Positions 1 through 10,224 are shown, counted from the stretch's first letter. The stretch is DNA of 64,000 nt from Cristatella mucedo (GCA_009760855.2 WPIO01000102.1:932001-996000), one strand, 5' to 3'. Notes: generated by a model not told the origin, from the letters alone. Numbers and translations are program-made.

Positions 1-1425
1 TGTACTGGAACTTTTTTAGAGGGAAAAATTATTGTTGGTGAGGAGAGAATTGCTGCAGGAAGGATAAACGAACCGCCAAGCATAAATATAAACAGGGCAC
101 TGGAATCTGTGGGTGTTAGTTTGATGAGATTGAAAACCGGAACCCCCCCAAGAATTGCTAGAGATACAATTAATTACATTGGTTTGGAAGAGCAAAAAAG
201 TGACGAGCAGATTATGCCATTTTCTTTTTTAACACAAAAAATCACAACACCACAAATAAGTTGTTTTATTTCTTTTACAAATAATATTGGGCACGATGTT
301 TTAAGAAATAATATTCACAGATGTCCTCTTTTTAATGGAGAAATATCTGCAAGAGGGCCTCGTTATTGTCCATCAATTGAGGATAAAATAATGCGCTTTG
401 CAACAAGGGACAGGCATCAGGTTTTTTTGGAACCAGAGGGATTGGATAGTAATTTAGTTTATCCAAATGGTATATCAAGTTGCAGCCCCACGGAAGTTCA
501 AGATGCCTTCATTAGAACTATAAAAGGCTTGGAAAAATGTATAGTTGTTAGATATGGTTACGCTATAGAATATAACTACATTGATGCAAAAAAACTTAAA
601 CCAAATTTGGAAATTAATGGTATTGGTGGTTTGTTTTTTGCTGGACAAATAAATGGCACAACGGGATATGAGGAGGCTGCGGGTCAGGGAATTGTGGCTG
701 GTATTAACGCAGCACTTTTAACAAAAAAAATGCCACCATTTATTCTTCCAAGAGAAAGTTCTTATATTGGTGTAATGATTGATGATTTAATTTCTTTGGG
801 GGTTGGTGGTGAGCCATATAGAATTTTTACCTCAAGATCTGAAAATAGAATTAATATTCGAGGAGATAATGCTGATTTTAGATTAACTCCTTTAGGAATT
901 GCTGTTGGTTGTGTTGGAGATGAAAGAAAAAATGCTTTTTTATTAAAAACAAAACAAAAAGATCAACTTAAGAGTGAGTTAGAAATTTTTAACGCATCGC
1001 CAAATAAGCTATCTAGTTTTGGTATTGAGGTATCAAAAGATGGCGTTAAAAAAACAGCACTAAGTATTTTATCCACTGGTCTGATTGCGTTGGAAAATAT
1101 TGGCACAATATGGTCTGATTTGGATGATTTGAGTGGTAGATATCATTGGGAGTTGATATTTCATTTGTTGGTAGAGGAAAAGTATAAATCATTTACATCA
1201 AAACAATCAAAGGAATTTGATTTATTGAAATCTGCTCAAAATCTCACAATAGACGAAAGTTTGGTTTTTGAAAGTGTTGGCAGTCTTTCAAATGAAACAA
1301 TAGAGAAGCTCAAAATACACAAACCAAAAACTATAGGTGATGTGTTGGCTATATCTGGCATTACGCCAGCTGCGGTTTGTGCAATTTTAGCTCACATGAA
1401 AAAGCACAAAACAAAAATATCATGA
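1..1425 (+). CDS. mnmG: MnmG (GidA), tRNA uridine-5-carboxymethylaminomethyl modification enzyme, 5'-truncated by window edge
   Basis: The reading frame is open from base 1, so the FAD-binding N-terminus lies outside the window. Visible family landmarks are CTGTFLEGKI at the edge, KTGTPPRI about 40 residues in, the conserved segment GGLFFAGQINGTTGYEEAAG, and the C-terminal helical domain ending in a KHKTKIS tail. MnmG works with MnmE to install the cmnm5 group on U34 of tRNAs reading NNA/NNG codons, using FAD, glycine and a folate one-carbon unit. The stop at 1423-1425 overlaps the 3' end of the convergent glyS. No rsmG, parA or parB follows, unlike the classic origin-region order in alphaproteobacteria. 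Confidence 0.96.
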   Translation, partial: CTGTFLEGKIIVGEERIAAGRINEPPSININRALESVGVSLMRLKTGTPPRIARDTINYIGLEEQKSDEQIMPFSFLTQKITTPQISCFISFTNNIGHDVLRNNIHRCPLFNGEISARGPRYCPSIEDKIMRFATRDRHQVFLEPEGLDSNLVYPNGISSCSPTEVQDAFIRTIKGLEKCIVVRYGYAIEYNYIDAKKLKPNLEINGIGGLFFAGQINGTTGYEEAAGQGIVAGINAALLTKKMPPFILPRESSYIGVMIDDLISLGVGGEPYRIFTSRSENRINIRGDNADFRLTPLGIAVGCVGDERKNAFLLKTKQKDQLKSELEIFNASPNKLSSFGIEVSKDGVKKTALSILSTGLIALENIGTIWSDLDDLSGRYHWELIFHLLVEEKYKSFTSKQSKEFDLLKSAQNLTIDESLVFESVGSLSNETIEKLKIHKPKTIGDVLAISGITPAAVCAILAHMKKHKTKIS

Positions 1426-3678
1426 TAAAATAAATGGATATATATCTAAGCATATTTTTTGTATTACTTTTTGCAACAAACTAACTCTAAAGTTCATTTC
1501 TGCGATATTTTCCACTCTAACGTGATATTTATTTAAATATTCATCCAAATAAAGGTTTAGGGAGTTTATTTGCTCAATAACATTTTTGGTGTTTTGTTTT
1601 TTCTTAAGGTTATTGATTATTGTGTTTGATATTTCTTGTGATTGTAGTGTAATTTTTTCTGCCTCTTCTTTTTCCAAAATATTAACATTGGATACATTTT
1701 CAACTATTTCTATTGTTTTAAAGTTAGATGTTAGGTTTTGTAGTCTTTTGACAATTTTCGCAATAGCTTCGTAGTTTATTTTGTGATTTTTTTGTAAATA
1801 CTCCGCCGTAGATAGTGCTAAAATAATATTTTTATTGCCTTTATTTTGTTTTTTATAGCTAAAAGGGTAGTTTGTTTCTGCGTTGTTATGGTTTAAAATA
1901 TGTGTAGCTATGGTTGTTATTTCTGGATTGTAATCTCCATCTTGCGATGTTTGTGTTAAAAATCTTTCCTCAAATATCTGTGTTAAATCTTCAGCTGCAT
2001 CTTTTAATTCCATTGGCAATAGATTTGCCATATCTGTTTTGTTTATTGGAATATTTATTAAGGTTATCTGATTTGTGGTGTGATTGTGGGTGAAGTTTTT
2101 GCCAATAGCCAAGGTAATGCAGTTGTTTATGTTTCGCTTTATGGCAAATTCATCACTAGAAGATGTGGCTCTATTACCTAAGATTGCATGACAAGCAAGA
2201 TATTCTATTGCATTTGCTATTAAAAATATCCTGTGCATTAGGTTGTTATTGGGATGCATTTTAGCATGATATTGTGCCTTTATTGTTTCACCAAAATTTT
2301 CTAAATCCCCCCCACACCACCAGTCTTGCCAATAGATTGCGCCAATTTTTCCCTGCAATTCTGGAAATTCTTGCACTACTTTACTTCCCAAATCTAATTT
2401 ACTGCATAAAAGTGCCCAATTCCATTTTTCTGGATGATTTTTAAAGTGTTCTAATTCCCTCATGCAGCTGTGTGTGGAATCTTTGTGTGGTTGGTGGAGC
2501 AATTCTATAGTGAGGTCATTTGATAGCCATATGTGGCCATTAACTAACTCAGACATGATGGAAAAAATACGACGAGCCCGACTGTAGACTGTGCCAAATT
2601 GTGGATGAAATGGAATTTTTTGCAAAAGTTTTGCAATACCTTTTCCGCTTTCCGATTCTAGGGCTGCTTTTGTTAGATTTTGCCTATCTTCCTGCCAAAA
2701 AAAATCAGCGTCTTTAAGTCTGGCGTTTAAAACTTTCTGATTGCCGGTTAAAATAATCTCAGCATGATCTTGGTTTGCTATTTTTGCCTCTGCAACAAGG
2801 CAAAAAATTTCAGACATATTGCCATTGGGTCTGTATAGTGGAATATATCTTTGGTTGTCTTTCATTGTTGTTGCCAGTATGCATTGTGGTATAATCATGA
2901 ATTTTTCCGGTATTTTGGCAAATAATATTGCTGGAAATTCACACAAACCAATTATTTCTTCCAATAGAGCGCAATCTTCCTTTTCGGTTAGGTGATTTAG
3001 TTGGTTGGCTTGGCAGAAATCATTTAATTTGCTTAAAATAATATTCTTTCTTTCTTCTTCATTTATAATAACGTCATGTTCTTGTAATTTTTTTAGGTAA
3101 TTTTCTGCATCATCTAGTGTGATAACGTGATTTTTATCCTTATTTAAAAAGGTATTTTTGTTTGCTCTTGTTGTATTATTTGTTACAATGCCGGCAAAAG
3201 ATAAATCAACAACTTCACTATCAATCATGCAACAAATATTCCTAATTGGCCTGATCCATTGGTTTTTTGTTTCATTCCAGTGCATCTTTTTGGACCAAGC
3301 GGCAGAAAGCTGCTGTAAAAGATTTGTAGATAAATCTTTTAGCGTAGCTAAATAATCTTTATTTAATATCCAATATCCTTCGTTTTGTGTAAGATTTTCT
3401 TTAGATGTTGAGTGCTTTTTTAGGAAACTTTCAACTATATTTTCAGTTGTAGTAATTTGTGGACCCCTAATGTTTGATCTAAGATTATCTTTAGAAAAAT
3501 CTTGCAATACTACCGCCAATCTGCAGGTGGAAATATAGCATTTTACTATACCTATCCTTTCTAGTATCTTATTTTTAATTAATATTTCCTTAGTAATTTG
3601 CTCTGTTTTTTGGCGCATCTTTTGGTGCATTTTTGCAGGAATTTCCTCGCTATAAATTTCTAGAATGAATGTACTCAT
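1420..3678 (-). CDS. glyS: Glycyl-tRNA synthetase beta subunit
   Basis: The translation opens with MSTFILEIYSEEIPAKM, the N-terminal signature of GlyS beta chains, and runs 752 residues (E. coli GlyS is about 690). A start 44 codons further upstream is possible in frame, but it adds a basic, non-conserved extension and runs towards the divergent neighbour, so the ATG at 3676-3678 is preferred. The beta subunit carries the tRNA-recognition and HD-like domains of the alpha2-beta2 enzyme that charges tRNA-Gly. The alpha subunit gene glyQ is not adjacent and not in this window. The 3' end overlaps mnmG by six bases in a convergent arrangement. Confidence 0.95.
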   Translation of the reverse strand: MSTFILEIYSEEIPAKMHQKMRQKTEQITKEILIKNKILERIGIVKCYISTCRLAVVLQDFSKDNLRSNIRGPQITTTENIVESFLKKHSTSKENLTQNEGYWILNKDYLATLKDLSTNLLQQLSAAWSKKMHWNETKNQWIRPIRNICCMIDSEVVDLSFAGIVTNNTTRANKNTFLNKDKNHVITLDDAENYLKKLQEHDVIINEEERKNIILSKLNDFCQANQLNHLTEKEDCALLEEIIGLCEFPAILFAKIPEKFMIIPQCILATTMKDNQRYIPLYRPNGNMSEIFCLVAEAKIANQDHAEIILTGNQKVLNARLKDADFFWQEDRQNLTKAALESESGKGIAKLLQKIPFHPQFGTVYSRARRIFSIMSELVNGHIWLSNDLTIELLHQPHKDSTHSCMRELEHFKNHPEKWNWALLCSKLDLGSKVVQEFPELQGKIGAIYWQDWWCGGDLENFGETIKAQYHAKMHPNNNLMHRIFLIANAIEYLACHAILGNRATSSSDEFAIKRNINNCITLAIGKNFTHNHTTNQITLINIPINKTDMANLLPMELKDAAEDLTQIFEERFLTQTSQDGDYNPEITTIATHILNHNNAETNYPFSYKKQNKGNKNIILALSTAEYLQKNHKINYEAIAKIVKRLQNLTSNFKTIEIVENVSNVNILEKEEAEKITLQSQEISNTIINNLKKKQNTKNVIEQINSLNLYLDEYLNKYHVRVENIAEMNFRVSLLQKVIQKICLDIYPFILS

Positions 3679-3761
3679 AGATAAAATTTTTAATTTGCTT
3701 CGCTTTTTTAATGATGGTTTGTTGTCAATGAAGATGTTTTTTCTAATAATAATCAAATAAT

Positions 3762-4202
3762 ATGCAAGAAATCTTACGCTCCACTGGGGAAAAAATATTG
3801 ACAGAGGCAAATTTTTGGCTTGGCAGGCCTTTTAGGTATCGTGGTTATGATTTTTCTGGTTGTGATTGTGTGGGTTTGTTGGTTGGAATTTTTAATAAAC
3901 TAGATATTTTTAAAGCTTTTATTAACGATTATCATGCTCATGATCATGGTAATTATATAAATTCTTGTGTCTTGTGGAAAATTTTTATAGATCACGCTCA
4001 AATTGTATCAAGAGAATCATGTAAGGCTGGTGATATTTTGCTTTTTACTTTAGCCAGAAAAGAGCCGAATCATGTTGCAATTTTAAAATCATTTAACGAT
4101 ATGACAGTTATTCATTCCTATAGATCTGTTGGCAAAGTTGTGGAAAACAGTTTGGATGACTATTGGAATGAAAGATTTTTTGCAGCTTTTAGGTTTGTAT
4201 AA
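3762..4202 (+). CDS. NlpC/P60-family cell-wall peptidase, GTA/phage tail type
   Basis: A 146-residue single-domain cysteine peptidase. The nucleophile is in the GCDCVGLL motif near residue 34, and a candidate catalytic His is in the EPNHVAIL motif near residue 94. Length and motif order match the phage/GTA cell-wall peptidase family (Rhodobacter GTA ORFg14 type), which helps tail components cross peptidoglycan. In a normal GTA cluster it sits directly before the host-specificity protein. Here that gene is about 50 kb away, and the peptidase is instead followed after 2 bp by tadA, suggesting co-transcription. It is divergent from glyS, with an 83-bp gap for both promoters. A domesticated housekeeping peptidase is the alternative. 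Confidence 0.8.
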   Translation: MQEILRSTGEKILTEANFWLGRPFRYRGYDFSGCDCVGLLVGIFNKLDIFKAFINDYHAHDHGNYINSCVLWKIFIDHAQIVSRESCKAGDILLFTLARKEPNHVAILKSFNDMTVIHSYRSVGKVVENSLDDYWNERFFAAFRFV

Positions 4203-4204
4203 TT

Positions 4205-4651
4205 ATGTTTGATAATTTTATGTCTTGTGCGTTGGAGGAGGCGAAATTGGCAGCAAGGTTTCATGAAGTGCCGGTTGGTGCGGTGATAGTTGATTTATCA
4301 ACTAGAAAAATTATTGCAAGGGGTAAAAATTCTATGATCTGCGATATCGATCCCACCGCTCATGCAGAAATGAATGTGATAAGATTTGCAGCCAAGCAAA
4401 AAGATGCAATAAGATTGCAAGATTGTATTATTTATACAACTTTAGAGCCTTGCCCAATGTGTGCTTTTGCTATTTCTTTGGCACGAATAAGGGCAATTTA
4501 TATTGGCGCCAAAGATTTTAAGGCAGGTGCTTTTTCTAAGGCTAAGTTGCATCAAGCTGGCTCGTTAAATCATATACCAGAGTTATATTGGGAGATTATG
4601 TCTGATGAGTGCGGGCTGTTGTTGAGTAATTTTTTTGCACAAAAACGTTAA
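4205..4651 (+). CDS. tadA: tRNA-specific adenosine deaminase TadA
   Basis: A 148-residue cytidine-deaminase-fold protein. The zinc site is visible as HAEM (His53, catalytic Glu55) and PCPMC (Cys83, Cys86). TadA converts A34 to inosine in tRNA-Arg(ACG), which is essential for reading CGN codons in most bacteria. Length and motif spacing match the family. It lies 2 bp after the NlpC/P60 gene and is followed by a perfect hairpin about 95 bp downstream that could end the two-gene transcript. Free nucleoside or guanine deaminase homologues are the alternative, but the TLEPCPMC context favours TadA. Confidence 0.92.
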   Translation: MFDNFMSCALEEAKLAARFHEVPVGAVIVDLSTRKIIARGKNSMICDIDPTAHAEMNVIRFAAKQKDAIRLQDCIIYTTLEPCPMCAFAISLARIRAIYIGAKDFKAGAFSKAKLHQAGSLNHIPELYWEIMSDECGLLLSNFFAQKR

Positions 4652-4744
4652 TTTATGTTTATTTTTTTCAATTTAGCGTAAATTTACCTTATTTCTATTG
4701 GCTTTTTTCATTTCCAAAAATAAATCTATACATCTATTATTAAT

Positions 4745-4784
4745 AAATAAATCACATCTGTGTATCTGGATGTGATTTATTTTT
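4745..4784. terminator. Perfect 14-bp hairpin, probable bidirectional terminator
   Basis: The arms AAATAAATCACATC (4745-4758) and GATGTGATTTATTT (4769-4782) are exact inverted complements around a 10-base loop. The right arm runs into TT and the left arm begins with A-rich sequence, so it could terminate transcripts from both tadA (+) and the convergent GDP-mannose gene (-). The rest of the 4652-4976 gap contains nothing else recognisable. Confidence 0.6.
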
Positions 4785-4976
4785 CTATCATCGGTTGTTA
4801 TTATCTAAGTCATCTATCGCTGCCGTATAGATTATGAAGAGATTGCCATTAACATTATGTGTAATTTGCAATTAATTGGCTGATTCAGATTCGCTATTTA
4901 TATAATCAGCTATGTCGATTTTCATCTTTAGCCCCCATTGATTTATAAATGTATTTAATTGTAATATTAATTGTTT

Positions 4977-6383
4977 TTAGCTCTGAAGTCTCACTATATC
5001 TTCTTCGGAATTTATTAAGCCAAATTGAATTTCAATTATTTCCAGATTTTCTTTTGGATTGTTGTTGTACAAAAGATGCTGAGTGTTTTGCTCTACAACA
5101 AAAGAATCATTGCGATTCATTTTTTTATGCTCCTTTCCAATAATTACTTCACCGCACCCCGAGGAAGTAAGCCAATATTCAGTTCTGTGATGATGTAGCT
5201 GGAGCGACGTTTGTGAGTTGGGTCGGATGACAAGTTTTTTTATTTTATATCTACCAAATTCAGCCAAAACAACATAATGACCCCATTTTTTATATTCCAA
5301 AACTTGCTTATTAGATTCAAAATCTATATTTTTATTGGCAAAAATGGCCTCAATTGCTTCTGAAATTTTATCTTTTGGTGTGATAAAAGTGATATCGTTA
5401 TGTGCATAAATGAACAATTTTTCTAATCCATACGCAAAAATAGTGGCATGCTGATTGTGATTCTTTATAAAATTATCATTTGAATTGATAGCATGAGTTG
5501 CACCGCTCAAGTAATTGTTGTTGAAATTTGGCCGCTGAAGCTCTGCAATATTTTCCCAGGAGCCACAATCACTCCATTCATGCAGACACTCGATCATGTT
5601 GATTTTTTTACTATGCTGCAGAAGACCATGATCTATTGATGTCGACTCTATCAGGGTGAAAATTTCTTCTTTTGGCACTAAATTTCCATATTCTGTTGTA
5701 GCTTTTTCCATCGCTTCTTTTGTAAGTTTAAAAATTTCTGGCACGATCAAATTAGTTTCATGCAAGATTGTTTCCACCCTACCTCCCAAATATCCGCAAT
5801 TAATATAGCCAGAATCCCAATCAATAATGGAATTTGGTTTTTCTATAAATTGTATAACTTTTTTGGGCTCCACATCTAATGATTCTGCTTGCATGATGCC
5901 AAATTTTTTACCAATTAATTCACAGGAATTGTTGGTAATATTTTTGCCCATCAAGGTTATAAAATTATCCGAAATGGCCACATTTAATTTATTAAAGTCA
6001 CCTATAAAAGATTCTTCGTTTGCTATATAATGATCTGATGGTGAGAAAATTATCCGATCTGCGCCAATTTTTTTTGCTTGCAAACAGGCCATAATGGCAG
6101 AGGGTAGGGTGTTTTTACTTGCTGGTTCTGCTATTACGACGGATGCTTGAAATTGGATGTCTGATAGCTGCTGTAAGGCCAAAAAAACATGTTTTTTATT
6201 GCAGCAGATTATTATTTTTGCCGATGGAAGAGCTATTCTAAGGCGATTGATTGTCTTTTGAAATAAAGAAATATCGTCATCAATAAGATTTAATGCAAAT
6301 TGTTTTGGACTGTTGGATCTAGAGAGTGGCCAAAGCCTTTTACCAAAGCCACCACACAGTAGGGCTATTGCGGTTTTGCACAT
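4977..6383 (-). CDS. manC: Mannose-1-phosphate guanylyltransferase / mannose-6-phosphate isomerase
   Basis: 468 residues from the preferred ATG (6381-6383), which places the nucleotidyltransferase signature GGFGKRLWPLSR at residues 10-21. Also visible are an FIEKP segment in the sugar-nucleotidyltransferase domain, the sequence INCGYLGGR, and a C-terminal cupin isomerase domain with LQLHHHRTEYW. The enzyme makes GDP-mannose from GTP and mannose-1-phosphate and can interconvert fructose-6-P and mannose-6-P, feeding surface polysaccharide or LPS sugars. An upstream in-frame ATG would add 18 non-conserved residues. Divergent from gatB. No other polysaccharide genes are adjacent. Confidence 0.92.
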   Translation of the reverse strand: MCKTAIALLCGGFGKRLWPLSRSNSPKQFALNLIDDDISLFQKTINRLRIALPSAKIIICCNKKHVFLALQQLSDIQFQASVVIAEPASKNTLPSAIMACLQAKKIGADRIIFSPSDHYIANEESFIGDFNKLNVAISDNFITLMGKNITNNSCELIGKKFGIMQAESLDVEPKKVIQFIEKPNSIIDWDSGYINCGYLGGRVETILHETNLIVPEIFKLTKEAMEKATTEYGNLVPKEEIFTLIESTSIDHGLLQHSKKINMIECLHEWSDCGSWENIAELQRPNFNNNYLSGATHAINSNDNFIKNHNQHATIFAYGLEKLFIYAHNDITFITPKDKISEAIEAIFANKNIDFESNKQVLEYKKWGHYVVLAEFGRYKIKKLVIRPNSQTSLQLHHHRTEYWLTSSGCGEVIIGKEHKKMNRNDSFVVEQNTQHLLYNNNPKENLEIIEIQFGLINSEEDIVRLQS

Positions 6384-6479
6384 GTAGAAAAAATAATTAA
6401 TCCCTTTTTTATAAAAATGTTGATTAATATTTTGCAAGAAAGTTTTGCATTTTTACAAGAAATTAATTAGATATTTTTT

Positions 6480-7943
6480 ATGTTAATTGACGGCCAAAAG
6501 GGCAAATACGAAATTGTTATTGGATTGGAGGTTCACGCTCAGTTGCAAACTGAAAATAAACTCTTTTCTGGCGGTTTAAATGATTTTTCTGCCGATCCTA
6601 ACAGTAATTTAGATTACTTCGATCTTGCAATGCCTGGATCTTTACCTGTTTTAAATCGCATGGCAGTAGATCACGCAATTAGAGCTGGGCTTGCAATCGA
6701 AGGAAGGGTTAATAATATTTCAACTTTTGATCGTAAAAATTATTTTTATGCAGACTTGCCCGCTGGCTATCAAATTACGCAATTTTACCATCCAATTGTT
6801 ACGAATGGTCATTTGGAAATCTATTCCGATGTGCTTGGTGGGGTTAAAACTGTTAGAATTGCTAGAATTCATATGGAGCAGGATGCTGGAAAGCTGATTC
6901 ACGATTCGGTGGCTGGTTTTTCTTGCGTGGATCTAAATCGTGCTGGAGTGCCATTGATAGAAATAGTTTCTGAGCCAGACATGAGAAGTCCTGCTGAGGC
7001 AATATACTACCTAAAATTGCTTCGAAGCATTTTGCGTACTATTGGAGCCTCATCGGGAGACATGGAAGCTGGTGCTTTTAGGTGTGATGCAAATATCTCT
7101 GTAAGACAAGTTGGTTCAGATATTTTTGGTACAAGATGTGAGATTAAAAACCTCAATTCATTCAAATTTATTGGCAAGGCAATAGAGTATGAGGCCAGAC
7201 GTCATATAGAAGTTATCGAATCTGGAGGCATGATTGTTCAAGAGACGAGGCTTTTTGATCCCAATTCCGGCGAAACACAAACCATGAGAGAAAAGGAGGG
7301 TGCGGCGGACTATCGCTATTTTCCAGATCCAGATTTACTGCCATTAAGGCTTGAAGACCAAGAAATAGAACAAATAAAGTCAAAGATGCCAGAGCTTCCA
7401 AATGCTAAAAAGAGAAGATATATCGAGAAAATGGGATTACTAGAAAGTGAGGCAAATGCAATAGTAGCTGATATGGAGGCTGCAAAATATTTTGATATCT
7501 TGACAAAAAAGCACAGTCCAAAACTTTGCTTTACTTGGTTGATGGTTGAGCTTCTGGGTCGTTTGAATAAAAAAGGATTAGAAATGGAAGATGCTTGCTT
7601 GAACTCAGAATCAATGCTGGATCTTTTGGATTTGATAGAAAGGGAGATCATTAGTGGTAAAATTGCAAAAGAAGTATTGGATAAAATGCTAGAAACTGGC
7701 AAGCCCCCCGCTACTATTATTAAGGAAGAAGATTTGGTGCAAATTAGCAATAATGATGAAATTTTATCTATTATTAAGGCCGTTGTGCAGTCAAATTTAG
7801 GCCAATATCAAGATTACAAGGCTGGAAAATTGAAGCTTTACGGGTTTTTTGTGGGAGAGGTGATGAAGGTCACCAAGGGAAGGGCAAATCCATCCCTGCT
7901 TAACACTTTATTGAGGGATTTTTTAGATAATTCTGTAATTTAG
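6480..7943 (+). CDS. gatB: Aspartyl/glutamyl-tRNA(Asn/Gln) amidotransferase subunit B
   Basis: 487 residues beginning with YEIVIGLEVHAQL and continuing with the family blocks MPGSLPVLN, DRKNYFYADLPAGYQI, HMEQDAGKL, the EIVSEP segment and FRCDANISVR, then the C-terminal helical GatB/YqeY domain ending SLLNTLLRDF. GatB is the kinase/transamidation core of GatCAB, which converts misacylated Glu-tRNA-Gln (and Asp-tRNA-Asn) to the amide form in bacteria lacking GlnRS or AsnRS. gatA and gatC are not adjacent. The gene is monocistronic in this window. Confidence 0.96.
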   Translation: MLIDGQKGKYEIVIGLEVHAQLQTENKLFSGGLNDFSADPNSNLDYFDLAMPGSLPVLNRMAVDHAIRAGLAIEGRVNNISTFDRKNYFYADLPAGYQITQFYHPIVTNGHLEIYSDVLGGVKTVRIARIHMEQDAGKLIHDSVAGFSCVDLNRAGVPLIEIVSEPDMRSPAEAIYYLKLLRSILRTIGASSGDMEAGAFRCDANISVRQVGSDIFGTRCEIKNLNSFKFIGKAIEYEARRHIEVIESGGMIVQETRLFDPNSGETQTMREKEGAADYRYFPDPDLLPLRLEDQEIEQIKSKMPELPNAKKRRYIEKMGLLESEANAIVADMEAAKYFDILTKKHSPKLCFTWLMVELLGRLNKKGLEMEDACLNSESMLDLLDLIEREIISGKIAKEVLDKMLETGKPPATIIKEEDLVQISNNDEILSIIKAVVQSNLGQYQDYKAGKLKLYGFFVGEVMKVTKGRANPSLLNTLLRDFLDNSVI

Positions 7944-8146
7944 TTTTTTTGATTTGTGCCTTGTATTTCGCTTAATTTGTGTAATTATTGTTGCTTCAAT
8001 TGGCAATTTTAGTGATTTTTTTATTATCTATAATCTTGATTTATTCTTTACAATATATTATGGACTATAATAATAAAGATTTTTTTGCCGGTTCTTTTTG
8101 TGATTGATGTTTGATTGTGTTTTTTTGGCATATGTTTTTTTTCTGG

Positions 8147-9838
8147 ATGAAAAATTTACATAGAAAGTTAAAGTCTTGTCCGGCCGCTTTTAAGTTATGG
8201 TGTGTGACTTTATATCGCAAAAGAAACTATCACTTTGGTAGAAATAGGGCAGCCTTTTGGGTTTTTGTTGGGGTGTTTTGTATTTTACAGCTACGACTTA
8301 TTTACGTGTTTTTTCTTTATGATTTTAGCATAAGTGGCAGTGGTTTTTATGGCAACACAGAAGATTTAAAGATCTCAAGAGGTGACATTGTTGATAGAAA
8401 TGGTGTATTATTAGCTAGAAATATTATTTCCAGCGACCTATACGTTCGCCCGAACAAAATGTACGATATAGATGGAGATTTGAAGAAAATTGTTCAGATT
8501 TTTCCCGGTTTTGAGAAAAAATTAGACAAATTGCGAGAGGCAATTTATGCCAAAAAGAACGATCCAAAATCTTTGGTTCTGATAAAGCAGAATATTTTTG
8601 CAGTAGAGCGTGAAAAGGTCATGGATTTTGGTATAGTAGGCGTTGAATTTGAGCGCAATCAAAGAAGAATATATCCACATAACAATATCGCTTCTCACGT
8701 GGTTGGCTTTTTATCTGTGGATGGCGACGCGGTTTCAGGAATTGAGAAATCTTTTGATAGTCAGCTAAGGGATGGCAATAAAATTCAACTTTCGATAGAT
8801 ATAAATTTACAGTCTATCGTAAGGGGCGTTATGGCCAAGGCAGTTAAAGACTACAGTGCCAAATCTGCAACTGGCATTATTATGAAGGTAAGAACCGGAG
8901 AGGTTATTGCTGCAGTTAGTTTGCCAGATTTTAATCCAAACAACCTAAGAGAGTATGGAAATAATGATCTATTTAATAGGTTTAGTTATGGTCGCTATGA
9001 ACTTGGTTCTGTTTTAAAGGTTTTTACTGCTGCTTTGGCAATGGAGGCTGGTTTTTCTCCAAATAAAAATTATGACGTTTTTAATGAATTTAGGATTGGT
9101 AAATTTGTAATCAAAGACTTCCGATCAATTCGTAAAAAATACAAAGATCTTAGTATAAAAGATATTATGAGGGTTTCTTCTAATATTGGTTGTGCCAGAA
9201 TGATGATGGAAATTGGCTCTGAGCCGCAAAAAATGCTTTTTGAAAAAATGGGCATGTTTGATAAGTTGGATCTTGAAATTCCCGAAGCAGGAGGTACGAC
9301 AATGCCTTCTCAGTGGAAGATGACTCAGGCTGTTACGGTATCTTATGGTCACGGAATTTCTTTAACTCCGATGCACTTTGTTACTGGTGCTTCTGCTGTC
9401 ATTAATGATGGATTCTTGGTCAGGCCAACTTTTTTAAAGCTATCAAATCCGGCAGATGTTAAAATGGGAGAGCAGGTAATAAGTCGAAGATCTTCGGAGT
9501 TGGTGCGAAATATTTTGCGTGAGGTTGTTTTGGGTGGCACTGGAAGAAAAGGTGCAGCTGCAAAATATGATGTTGGTGGTAAAAGTGGAACAGCAATTCA
9601 GGCAACAATTGGAGGATATAATTCTAACAAAGTTATAGTTTCTTTCTTTGCTGCAGTGCCAATATCTGCACCGGAGTATATTTTTTATATTACGGTTGAA
9701 GAGCCGATAGTTACTACCGCAAATCAAACTGTAGTTACCGGTGGTGGTGTTGTGGCTCCCATTATTGGTCAAATTATTGCTCTTTCTGGCCCAATGTTGG
9801 CCATTCCTATCCTAGATTCTGTTACGCAAAAGTCTTGA
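8147..9838 (+). CDS. ftsI: Class B penicillin-binding protein (FtsI/PBP3-like transpeptidase)
   Basis: 563 residues from the ATG at 8147. Order: a basic cytoplasmic tail, one membrane anchor near residues 33-58, a pedestal domain with RGDIVDRNGVLLARN, and a transpeptidase domain. All three catalytic motifs are intact: SVLK at 288, SSN at 344 and KSGT at 479. It cross-links septal peptidoglycan. An in-frame ATG at 8132 and a TTG at 8111 would add a short hydrophobic leader; no clear ribosome-binding site decides. The FtsI rather than PBP2 assignment rests on overall length and the RGxIxDRNGxxLA block. No mra/mur genes flank it, so it has left the usual dcw cluster. Confidence 0.85.
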   Translation: MKNLHRKLKSCPAAFKLWCVTLYRKRNYHFGRNRAAFWVFVGVFCILQLRLIYVFFLYDFSISGSGFYGNTEDLKISRGDIVDRNGVLLARNIISSDLYVRPNKMYDIDGDLKKIVQIFPGFEKKLDKLREAIYAKKNDPKSLVLIKQNIFAVEREKVMDFGIVGVEFERNQRRIYPHNNIASHVVGFLSVDGDAVSGIEKSFDSQLRDGNKIQLSIDINLQSIVRGVMAKAVKDYSAKSATGIIMKVRTGEVIAAVSLPDFNPNNLREYGNNDLFNRFSYGRYELGSVLKVFTAALAMEAGFSPNKNYDVFNEFRIGKFVIKDFRSIRKKYKDLSIKDIMRVSSNIGCARMMMEIGSEPQKMLFEKMGMFDKLDLEIPEAGGTTMPSQWKMTQAVTVSYGHGISLTPMHFVTGASAVINDGFLVRPTFLKLSNPADVKMGEQVISRRSSELVRNILREVVLGGTGRKGAAAKYDVGGKSGTAIQATIGGYNSNKVIVSFFAAVPISAPEYIFYITVEEPIVTTANQTVVTGGGVVAPIIGQIIALSGPMLAIPILDSVTQKS

Positions 9839-10076
9839 ATTAAGGTGTTTTATTTGGCATTGCGACCGCAATTTATACTGCTATTCTGAATTTGATGCAA
9901 TTTTAATGGCTAAGTTTTATTTTTTTGAGTAAAGAATTTTATTATTTTATATGGTATTTTTGGTTTTTATTATTTGATGAATTTATGGATATTGTCTTCT
10001 ATTGTATTGGGATTTTTTTATCAATAAAAAAGATTATTTAGAAATTTAAAACAAATGGCCTTTATTTTGTGTTAGA

Positions 10077-10094
10077 ATGTTCCACGTGGAACAT
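10077..10094. promoter_or_regulatory. parS site 1 (ParB-binding centromere palindrome)
   Basis: ATGTTCCACGTGGAACAT, a perfect 18-bp palindrome (20 bp when the flanking A/T is counted). It contains the 16-base TGTTYCACGTGRAACA consensus of bacterial chromosomal parS without a mismatch. Confidence 0.92.
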
Positions 10095-10157
10095 TTGTTG
10101 GTTGCGATAAAGGCAATATTTATTATTGCTTCTAGCTTTTTTATTGTTATGGATGAA

Positions 10158-10175
10158 ATGTTCCACGTGGAACAT
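10158..10175. promoter_or_regulatory. parS site 2
   Basis: The same perfect 18-bp palindrome, starting 81 bp after site 1, in the same T-rich non-coding stretch between the penicillin-binding protein gene and asd. Confidence 0.92.
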
Positions 10176-10224
10176 TGGTTTGATGGCATTAAGATGGTTT
10201 TTATTTTTTGTTAACATTTTTTAT